From assembly GCA_948567375.1 (NCBI GenBank), contig OX419762.1, positions 2,361,001 through 2,425,000 of the forward strand: DNA of 64,000 nt, read 5' to 3'. Position 1 is the stretch's first letter. Every line of letters starts with the position of its first letter. Positions 55,286 through 64,000 of the stretch are shown here, one piece after another. Source of the DNA: Lunularia cruciata (taxonomy: Eukaryota; Streptophyta; Marchantiopsida; Lunulariales; Lunulariaceae). The notes beneath the pieces were generated by a model. It worked only from the letters and a program-made list of their open reading frames with translations. It did no database searches and had not been told where the DNA came from. The position numbers and the translations under genes were made by a program.

Positions 55286-57200
55286 TAAAACACTTATGGA
55301 AAAATGGACATGTTGACATGTTGATTACTCTTCAGTAAGAGTATTGGATGCATAGCTTATGTTCATATTCAACATGAAAAAAGGACAAAGTTAGATCCCA
55401 AATTTAGAAAACATATATTCTTGGGATATGAGAAGGATACAAAGGGATATAGATTATGGGATCCAAAAACGTGTTGTGTTGTAGTGAGTAGGGATGTAGT
55501 TTTTTATGAGATTAGGACAATGGAGACTATTATTATAGCAAAAGAAAAGAAAAAACAAATTCAATCAGATTTGTGAAGATAGGTATTGATATTGGAAATG
55601 AAGACATCTCACCTCTTGTAGATCTACCCCATGAACCATTAGAAGAGCAAAGTCCAAAGGTGATTCATAAACCAAGGTATCCAAATAGGGATAGAAGGCT
55701 TCCAAAGAGATTTGATGATGCATTTGTAGCTTATGCTCTTCTTAAGGAGAATGGTGAGCCTTTTTCATATGAAGAGGCAATGCAAGATCAAGAGTGTCAA
55801 AAGTGGCATTATGCAATGGAAGAGGAGATGAAATCTTTGTCAAAAAGCCAAACTTGGACACTTGAAAATTTTCCTTTGGGAAAGAAGGCAATTGGTTGTA
55901 GATGGATATTCTGGAGGAAGGAAGGACTTCCAAAATCGGGTGGAGATTGATACAAAGCAAGGCTTGTAGCAAAGGGTTATATCCAAAAAGAAGGTATTGA
56001 CTTCAATGAGATTTTTCACAAGTGGTAAAAATCTCTTCAATTCATGCCCTATTGGCAATATTTGCATTGCAAAACTTGGAGTTAGAGCATTAAGATGTTA
56101 CAACTAAAAATCACTTCAATTCATGCATTATTGGCAATAATTGCATTGCGTAACTTGGAGTTGGAGCAATTAGATGTTACAACTGCTTTTTTACATGTAG
56201 AATTGGACAAGGAGGTTTACATGCATCAACTTGAAGGTTTTATGGTACCAAGGAACCAAAACCTGGTTTGCAGGTTATAAAAGTCTTTATTTGGACTAAA
56301 GTAAAGTTCAAGACTTTGGTACATGAAATTTGATGCTTTCATGTTGAAGCAGGGATACAACAGAAGTGAGTCAGATTGTTGTGTATATTTAAAGGAGCTT
56401 AGTGGACATAGAGTATTTGATTTGATCATCTTGGTACTATATGTGGAAACTATGTTGATTGTTGCAGAGAATATGGTTGAGGTGGAGAAATTGAAAGCAC
56501 AACTTTGTAAGTAGTTTGAAATGAATGAATTGGGTTCTTCAAAGAGGGTGCTTGGGGTTGAAATCCACCAGGATAGGAGCAAGGGAAAGTTATGGATATC
56601 TCAAAGGAGATATTTGGAAAAGTTACTTACTCGGTTTGGCATGGAGTATGCAAAACCAGTGAGCACTCCAATGGCAAATCATTTCAGGATATTATTAGAG
56701 TAATGTTCATCTAATGAGGAGGAGAGAAATTTAAAGTCAAATATTCCTTATGCTAGTGCTGTTGGGAGTTTAATGTATGCTATGGTCTGTTGCTACTGTT
56801 GCTCTTTCTACTGTTGCTCTTTCTACTCCAGAGGTGGAATACATGGCAACAACTGAGGTTACCAAAGAGGCAATATGGCTACAGAGATTAGCCAAGGATG
56901 TAGTACTCCTAACATGAAGTCCACACTATTTTGTGATAGCCAAAGTGCTATTTACTTGGCCAAAAATCAATTATATCACTCAAGGACAAAGCATATTGAT
57001 GTGAGATATCATTTTATGAGTGAAGCTTTGATAAATGGTGAAATCAATTTGCAGGAGATTGGCATAGAGGTAAACTCAACTGATATGTTAACTAAACCTG
57101 GTCCTATTGAGAAGTTCAAGTTATGCATGAATTTGCTGAACTGTCAATGTTGCTCTTTGGGATGGTATGGTGGATACAAGCAAACAGTGTAGATTGTTAT
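55286..57200 (+). pseudogene. Copia integrase C-terminus, RT and RNase H (3' half)
   Basis: The frame resumes with the rest of the integrase (RKHIFLGYEKDTKGYRLWDP). RT begins at FSYEEAMQDQECQKWHYAME and includes EEEMKSLSKSQTWTLENFPLG, CRWIFWRKEG, LEQLDVTTAFLHVELDKEVY and ILVLYVETMLIVAE, where the catalytic YVDD is changed to YVET. RNase H ends with LFCDSQSAIYLAKNQLYHSR, TKHIDVRYHF and DMLTKPGP. A 79-bp duplication (56035 and 56114) and several stops break it. Confidence 0.87.
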
Positions 57201-57334
57201 GTTTTGCTTGTTATCAATGACAACTGATCAAGAGCAGAGGCAAATGTAACTAATGAAACATCTTGTTGTTTTATGGGATGAGGGACTGTCAGTTGTCTAG
57301 AAGTTCAATTCGTATGGTAATGATGTACCTGTTT

Positions 57335-57336
<2 letters not shown>

Positions 57337-57403
<67 letters not shown>
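57337..57403. repeat. (TA)n microsatellite
   Basis: About 33 TA units immediately after the copia remnant, and a likely breakpoint of the lost 3' LTR. Confidence 0.95.
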
Positions 57404-57407
<4 letters not shown>

Positions 57408-60400
57408 AGGTTGGTGTGAACCTTCGCCAGCTGTGGAGGTAGCTATTAGCTTCCGGGATGAGAAGTGAACCCGTTATTTCCTATTGTCCTCCGATTTCTA
57501 TTTATTGAGGTTTATTATGTGCTCTCGTGAGAAGTCCTCGGAACGGTGTTTTCTACCATAGGGAGGAGCTAATAGACAGGAAATCCTATTTTCGAATACT
57601 CAAAGAAAAAGAAATGCAATTGGTGGGAAGGGAGCCAGAAGAAAATGCGAAGGCGCAGGTTGAAATTCTGCTCGAACTAGATATCTTTCGTACTAGCTCG
57701 TGAAGAGAATGCTTCTTATTGATGGATAACTTATGGGTACATTGGAACACTTGTAAACGAGAAAAAATCGATAGATTCTATGTATTGTTGTAAGTTTATT
57801 TGAACTGAACAAAGATTAGGAAGGTTTGTACCTGGCTGGCTGTGGATGTCGGATTAAACACGAAGCTCAAAGTTGGATAATCAACTCGGCATGAATTGAT
57901 GTCTGCTTCAAGCTGTAGGAATATCTGTGGGTGCACCGGAATGATCAAAGTATCTAAACCAGCTCCCCAAATGAGATATCAAGAGATGCAAATCTGTCTT
58001 AATGGCCTGTACGTGACGTCAAAGAGTCCTATTCCAGTAGAAGACATGCAATGATTCAGTCACGAGGCTTGGTTTATTCCTAATGAAGAAATGTCTCAAA
58101 GACGAGCAGGTACCGGGAAGGCAACAGGAGTTTCAATCTAAAATAGCACTGAGCTCGAGGAGTCCCAGGAGTGCATATTACCTCCAACAGGATCTGATAT
58201 GCATTTGCTTCCGCTATCTCCTTGATGTCCCCTAGTTTTGATCTTCTTTTCCATAGATTCAGCTACTATCTTTGAACTCGGATCAGTGCCACGTACTTCG
58301 ACTGAATCATATCAACCAACATACTTGTAAACATACGCATGATTACGTTATTTCATAGCCTTCCAGAGTTTACTGTCAAGCAGAATAATGACATGAAAAC
58401 ACTGTCGAATTAATATACAGGTAATAGCTGGAATAGTATTGCATGCCTGAGATGTTACGTACCAGATCTATCATGGTCTTGGATTCCTCGGGCGATTTCC
58501 TATGCTCGCTTCATTTGATCTCTCGTCAAAAGTCTATTTGAAAAATCTGCTATAATAGAATCTGTCAAAGATTTGTTACTCTAGATTTACATTCACCCAT
58601 ATGGTCAAGTAGGCTGTCTCACGGGATCCGAACAAAGCACCAAATAAGAACACGGATAGCAAAAATATTAATGCAACCCTGTGGTAGAAGCATCGCCCGC
58701 TTAGTTCTTTCTTCTGACTACAAGAAATGAATAGAACTGGAAATCACAAGCAAGTGCCTGGAGGACATGCACCTGTCATTAGTATGTTCAATTGTCCAGG
58801 GTTTTTGATCCCTCTAAACGGGACAATTTCCTTGGTGTGGCCCGCAGACAGATATGCTCAAGAATCCTCAATCTCCAGCAGCTCCAGCGTTAACGTACAT
58901 CATCGGTCCCAAGTGTTCATGAGAGTATGCGTTGAACTCTCCCCATGCGACCAAGGATTGTGAACATCCTTCTCGGCTGATGTGCCTTAACAGAACAATG
59001 AGATAGAGTAGAGCTGTGAATTCTGGAAGCCCCGGTACTTCGCGAACCTCCGGGATAGTTCCACCGGTAGAATCTTGAGACATGCGTAGAGTCGGGTCGC
59101 ACCGATTTTGGATACACTATACACACATAGAGTATAGGACACGTCCACAACTAGAGAGACTGTACCATGTACATGACACAGTAGTGTACACTGTAGTGGA
59201 GAGTATAATAGCATCCCCATCGTGAGATGGAAGTCAAGCCAGTACAAGGTTTTCGTGGGCGATAGACATGCGATAGTCAGCAATAGTCATGGGTCTAGTA
59301 AGCTTGGACGACGGGAGAAAATATTCGAGCGTAAACGGAAAGGGATTGAAGTATAGGACAAGAATGAAACTTGGGAATATAGAGACACTTCTTGAGACTG
59401 TTACGTCTTATTATATTTAATTGGTATGCTAAAATATCATATGTGGTTGCGTCGCACGTTAATAGGCTTCTTGAGGAAATTGAAGAAATATCAAATCATA
59501 TCCATGGTTCGAAAATGAAACGTTATATTCTGATCACTGTGTTCAAAGGACTGAAGAGAATATGAATTGCGATTGTATCTAGTATGTAAAAGGTGATTGT
59601 AAAATAGTTGTACATCCTGAGAGAAATGAATTTCAACTCCATCATGTAAATTTGTAATAAATGAGGTTCTCAAGGAACTAATGCAGAAGTCTTCCTTTAA
59701 GTTAGAGCTAAAATATTGCCCCTCAGTCTATGTCAAATTAGATCATTGAGGGACATTGTGTTCTACTCTGGATATATCTTTTCCATCTCGGGTCATGTCA
59801 TTAAGTTACATAAGTTCATTAGTAGACTTCGTGGCAAGAAGACTGTACAACATATCCACCAAGATACAGCGATAAACACCTGGTCCAGAAGTCCTTCTTT
59901 TATCAACGTCTCGAGACTGAATAATGTATGACTTTTATCCTCTGATATTACAGTTATGTAAGAACATACGTTTCCCAGACCAGTACTACTATTATCTTTT
60001 GAATACTGATACTACGGTACCTTGACCTTTGCTACAATACATGTATAACCGTACAATACGGTCAAGAGATGTGGGAATACCAGATAATAAAACAAAATTA
60101 TAATCATCGTCGTCGTGATGGAGTGGATTGAGAGAATCAGTAACGATGGCGAATCATATACGGGTCAAAGTGCTGCTTGTCTGACCTGGACACATCCTGT
60201 TTATTAACTTCTTGGCTTGAGAGGCAGTACTTAGGGAGGACAGTGCCACACTCTGGACCAACTGTCCAGTACTAACTAAATAAGACTCATCTTTGTCAGC
60301 TTCGAGGGTTGGGCATGCTGTCAGCAATTTCCTCATCCAAGTAGAACTAGGATATAATATGTACCTTTTAATGCAGGTGGCGCATGTAACGGTTCCAAGT

Positions 60401-60619
60401 ATAGATTTTAGAAAAAGGGATCAAAGTCATTATCGACAAAATTATAGATTTTTGAGAATTTTATGGGACTTCATCCATAATTGCAAAATATTTATGGGCC
60501 TTGTAAATCATAACCCATAGTTTTATTGGATTAGAGGTGCTCTTACAAATATTAATTCTCGTGCATTAGGATTAATTAGTGATACAACATAGCATTTAGT
60601 CCTATCTACCAGATTTTAA
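57404..60619. other. Low-copy region without a recognisable gene
   Basis: Base composition resembles 1-4060 and it may be genic. Open frames overlap on both strands (for example 58868-59083 minus: TIPEVREVPGLPEFTALLYL and HEHLGPMMYVN; 58727-58963 plus). None has a family motif I can name and no exon chain is evident. The phrase TTCGTGGGCGATAGWCATGC occurs here (about 59252) and near 1789. Confidence 0.35.
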
Positions 60620-62055
60620 AAGGAGAATATAGATTGGCGCAAACATATTGGGATTCCAGAGTTGAACCCCCATGAAACAACCAATAAAAGAGTCATGCAA
60701 GAAACAACCTGCAAAGGAATTGGGATTTAAGAGTTGAGTGGAATAGTGAAAGAAACTACAAGGGTTATGAAAGAATTATTTTTTGAAATTGAGATTAGAG
60801 AGTTGAGTTGGGAAAGAAACTACATAGAGTCATGAAAAAATTAGTTCATGAAATTTTCAAGAAGCTAAAGAGAAACAAAAACTACACTAGAGAGAGAAGC
60901 CAACAAGAGAGAAATAACATGAAAAAAATTAGTTTATGGAATTGTTGAGAAGCCAAGAGAACCAAAGTGTTCAAGGGTTGTGAAAGAATTAGTTTGTGAA
61001 ATTGTAGAGAAGACAACCAAGAGAAAAAAAAAAGGTATGTGTCTGAAAGGATTGGGTCCCATCAAAAAATGCATGGATTGGATCTGTGGAAGAAACTAAG
61101 AGAGAATAGAAAGAATCTCCTCTAGTTTAAGTTGCTTATAGAGACTCGATTTCAGGCTAGAGAAAAATTGAGCAGAACTAGAGGGAACGTCAAGAGTGCT
61201 TTGTGTTTGAGTTTTTGAAGGGATTGGTTCTTGAGAAAAGACTGGTTGGGGTTTTTAACTCCTCATAATAAAGTTTCATAAGATTATTCATTTGAAGAAA
61301 GTTTGACTTGTGTTATCTTTAATGAATTTTTTGTTTCGAAAAAGAATATTGGAATAGATCATTTGTTGTAGTTTTATGTGTGGGCATTTTGTGGCACTAC
61401 TGTTTTGAATTTCTAAATTTTGCATGTTAGTTTGCATGGTTTGTCACTCAATTTTTCATTGTGTGACAAGCTAAGTTTAATATTTCAAGATTTAAAGTCA
61501 TGTTAGCAAGTATGGTGTATCACTCAGGTTACTTTGTGACAAGCAAAGTCTAATATTTCAGGATTTAAAGTCAAGCTAAGTTGAAATGTTAGTGGGTGTT
61601 GTGTTTTGTTCAAGTTTTGCTCTGATAGGCTAAGTCAATTATTTAAAATCAGGCTTATTTGAAATGCTGAAGTGAGAATTGAAATTAATAATATCAACTC
61701 TAAATGTATGCATATTAGCATTCATTGAAGTTAGATTTTATCACCTAAAAGTATTTCAAAAGAATATGTAACACATCAAATTCATTTTATTAGCTAAAGG
61801 TATTCGAAATGAGAAGGTAAAATGAGAACGTATTAGAAGTTAGATTTTATCACCTAAAATATTAGAATTGAAACCTAGAAGCATTTCTAGAAATATTTGA
61901 AATCAGAATGGGATTTGAAATGAAAATAAGATTCTTGTTCATGAAAATAACCAGGTTGGGTGAAACTATTCACCTTGTTCATGGGAAATAAATAGTTTTT
62001 AGTCACCTTTTAAGATAAGTTCAGGTATGAAAGTGTTTATTTGAGATATAGTTAT
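60620..62055 (-). repeat. Copy 3 of the roughly 1.9-kb repeat family (R3), inverted
   Basis: Reverse complement of R1/R2. From the right: the AGGTGTCAGC end, the GTGACAAGC/TTTAAAGTCATGTTAG tandem block, CTCCTCATAATAAAGTTTCA, the GAGAGAGAAGCC-rich part, and at the left end AACATATTGGGATTCCAGAG, matching R2's terminus. It lacks the first 350 bp of R1. Confidence 0.72.
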
Positions 62056-62084
62056 AAAGTGAGGTGTCAGCCGGTTAGTTGCTA

Positions 62085-62760
62085 TGCCTACACTAGAGTA
62101 GATCTTTGATACGATTGGGTATGCAAAGGTCTTTAGTACTTTGGATCTTTGAGCATGATATCATCAATTGCCAAATTAAGAACAACGACATGTCCAAGAT
62201 AACAATTTGTGCTATTGATCCTCACAATAAGGATGCATTGTATCAATGGAGGCTTGTACCATTTGGGCTATAGAACACTACTATCAAGTTCTAGAGGGTC
62301 ATGGACAAGATACTAATAAGATTAGATTTTCCTTGGTATTATATTGATGACATTTTGGTCTATAGCACTATTGAGGAGGAGCATGAGCAATATTTGTTGA
62401 AGGTGTTTGAGAGATTGAGATCTCATAGACTCAAATTACATTTTGGGAAATGCAAATTCTTCCATGAGCATGTTGAATATTTGTGTCACATTATCTACCC
62501 TGATGGACTTGATGTTTAGCAAACCAAGGTGGAAATTATTGCATGAATTCCTGAACATACAGATGTGAGTAAAGTGCAAACATTTCTTAGGTTTGCAAAC
62601 TTCTATTGCTTATATGCTAAAGGATTTAGTGTCATTGCCAAAGCCTTGACAAAATTAACAAAACTTATACAAGAGTGGTGTTTGGAAGATGAGCAATAGA
62701 GAACTTTTATAAAGATCAAGGAGAAGTTGACAATTGCATCTCTTCTTAGGAGACCAAGCA
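62085..62760 (+). pseudogene. RT fragment of the A/B retroelement family
   Basis: Collinear with 50210-50885 of element A: PTLE then VDL, GYAKVFSTLDL, AIDPHNKDALYQWRLVPFGL, the catalytic YYIDDILVYST, LKLHFGKCKFFHEHVEYL, then TAG for Gln before QTKVEI, and KALTKLTKLIQEWCLEDEQ. It has no gag, methyltransferase or ends. It is joined abruptly to R3 on the left and to the inverted-repeat arm on the right. Confidence 0.85.
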
Positions 62761-62779
62761 AAGCACAACAATCCTGGGT

Positions 62780-64000
62780 GCATATTTATTGGCGTATGGC
62801 CCCAACAACGACCCTATGTTTGATAGCTTTGATGATAATACTATGTTTTGGAGATCTTGCAATTTTACCAGATCTAAAACGAGAAGAGAAACAAAGGTCA
62901 TAGAATCTATAATAGGAGGTGAAAATCGACGAGGGAAACTAAGGTAGTAGAATCTACAATAGAAGAAGGATAGTGACCGTCCGGGACTCATAGAAACAAA
63001 GGTCGTGGAATCTATAATAGGAGGTGAAAATCGACGAGAGAAACAAAGGTGGTAGAATCTACAATGGAAGAAGGATAGTGACAGCCCGGGACTCGTAGAA
63101 AGAATTCTCGCTTCAAGAGAAGGTGTACAGTCCATCATCATCGCATTAGTCTTCAATGAAACTCTAACTACTGAAATCAAACCTTTAAAATCTTAAGGGC
63201 ACTTTCCTAATTACTCCAGATTCGTTTTCCGAGACCTGTCATCAAATCTATGGATCAGTCTAAATTCCAAAAGTGAAACCCTTATACCTCATGTGGATTT
63301 AGCTCTCGTAAGCGTAGAACATATCATGAGAACTGTGAGAGGAGGCGGGTTGTTTCGTGATGTGCATGCTAATGGTGCCAGAGTGCTCCTTATGTTGTTG
63401 ATTTTCACTGTTTTTTTTGTTTTTTTCATTCTTGCATTTTTAAGCAAATTTTTAAGGCGGACCATGCCCGTCTTGGACTCTCTCGAACTTGAACGAACAT
63501 ATAAAGATTGAAAAACTAATACAAATCCGTCACGCCAAAAATATATACTTTTTCGTAGCAATACTCTTAATGTCGAGCAATGAAATTTGTAAGCATTAAT
63601 ATAGTATTATTGGTGATTTATAAACTATTTTTGTTCGAGACTTGCTTTTGACACACAAGAATGGATGAATTTTATATGAATATGTAGTTTAAACATGAGC
63701 ATATATAAAGAAAAGAGATTTTTTCAAAATAAATATAATGTATAAGGTGCGGAAAGATTTATATTGATATAAAAATCTTTGCTTGTATTAATCTTATTAT
63801 ATAAGTGTTACGAGTATGAGTTATTTTCATATTCTGAAAATAAACATATATATGATAAAAATATTATTATCTATCCATCAAAATGTTCGAAAAATATGAA
63901 TATCATTTTTGGTCATTGTCACTCTGTTCACACTATTGTGCAAGATTATAGGTTTTGGAGAATTTACCACTCGCGTGACTACCCACCAAAAGAAAATGAG
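62780..64000 (-). repeat. Right inverted-repeat arm
   Basis: Diverged reverse complement of 13006-13327 joined to 20116-20950, without the Penelope-like insertion. Homology reaches the window edge and may continue. The small open frames here (62746-63180, 63289-63561, 63293-63511) lie on both strands and are not conserved in the other arm. Confidence 0.8.
62888..63100 (-). repeat. 105-bp tandem duplication in the right arm
   Basis: GAAACAAAGGTCRTRGAATC recurs at 62888 and 62993 with the following GGAGGTGAAAATCGACGAG and GAAGAAGGATAGTGAC. The left arm has a single, degenerate copy (20730-20860), so the duplication arose after the arms separated. Confidence 0.9.

Larger units (their letters stand above)
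33185..57330 (+). mobile_element. Ty1/copia element, layer 1 of the nest
   Basis: The outermost retrotransposon. It has an LTR, a tRNA primer site, protease/GAG-pre-integrase and integrase up to codon AIE at 35067. After the 20-kb insert it resumes in frame with the rest of integrase, RT and RNase H (55286-57190). Element B lies between the second base of one Cys codon and its remainder. No 3' LTR matching 33185-33612 is found before the TA microsatellite at 57337, so the element is truncated. Several stops and a changed RT catalytic motif show that it is inactive. Confidence 0.88.

Overview
The window reads as nuclear DNA of a land plant, most likely a bryophyte. This rests on one split gene at 6802-11888 (minus strand). 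It encodes an alpha/beta-hydrolase-like domain, an NB-ARC ATPase domain and armadillo repeats. That N-terminal combination is known as HNL, an immune-receptor class described from liverworts and other non-seed plants. Plant Ty1/copia and Ty3/gypsy elements primed from initiator-Met tRNA fit this. There are no bacterial operons, tRNAs, rRNAs or CRISPR arrays that I can support.

Layout. 1-4060: no recognisable gene, plus a small inverted-repeat unit. 4060-6800: AT-rich, with a long AT microsatellite. 6802-11888: the HNL-type NLR in five exons, all joined in phase 0, with two apparent frameshifts in exon 4. 13313-20115: a Penelope-like retroelement whose GIY-YIG nuclease lies N-terminal to the reverse transcriptase. 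It sits inside one arm of an inverted repeat whose other arm (62780-64000) lacks it, and it has a 15-bp target duplication. 20116-30970: repeats only, including two copies of a roughly 1.9-kb repeat family. 30975-33180: a degenerate retroelement end and an LRR pseudogene.

33185-57330 is a four-layer nest. A copia element (layer 1) has an LTR packed with heat-shock-element-like GAA/TTC blocks. A gypsy-type element B (35072-55281) is inserted in its integrase. Sister element A (37637-53721) is inserted in B's integrase, and a minus-strand chromovirus C (38140-44707) lies in A's leader. A fragment of another minus-strand gypsy element (D) replaces most of B's 5' half. The target duplications AGTG, GAGT and GGTAT establish the order. 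57404-60600 holds no recognisable gene. 60620-64000 contains a third, inverted copy of the 1.9-kb repeat, a reverse-transcriptase fragment of the A/B family and the other arm of the inverted repeat.

The most striking system is the A/B retroelement family. Its polyprotein carries gag with two zinc knuckles, a protease, a complete C5-cytosine DNA methyltransferase domain, RT, RNase H, a DDE integrase and a C-terminal PHD-finger-like module. Its ends do not form ordinary LTRs: the 5' end is a 445-bp block (A1), and the 3' end reads B1-A2-B2. This is a split-direct-repeat layout otherwise associated with tyrosine-recombinase DIRS/PAT elements, yet here it goes with an integrase and 4-bp target duplications. 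All copies are decayed, mainly by CAG-to-TAG and CGA-to-TGA changes, as expected from deamination of methylated CHG and CG sites.
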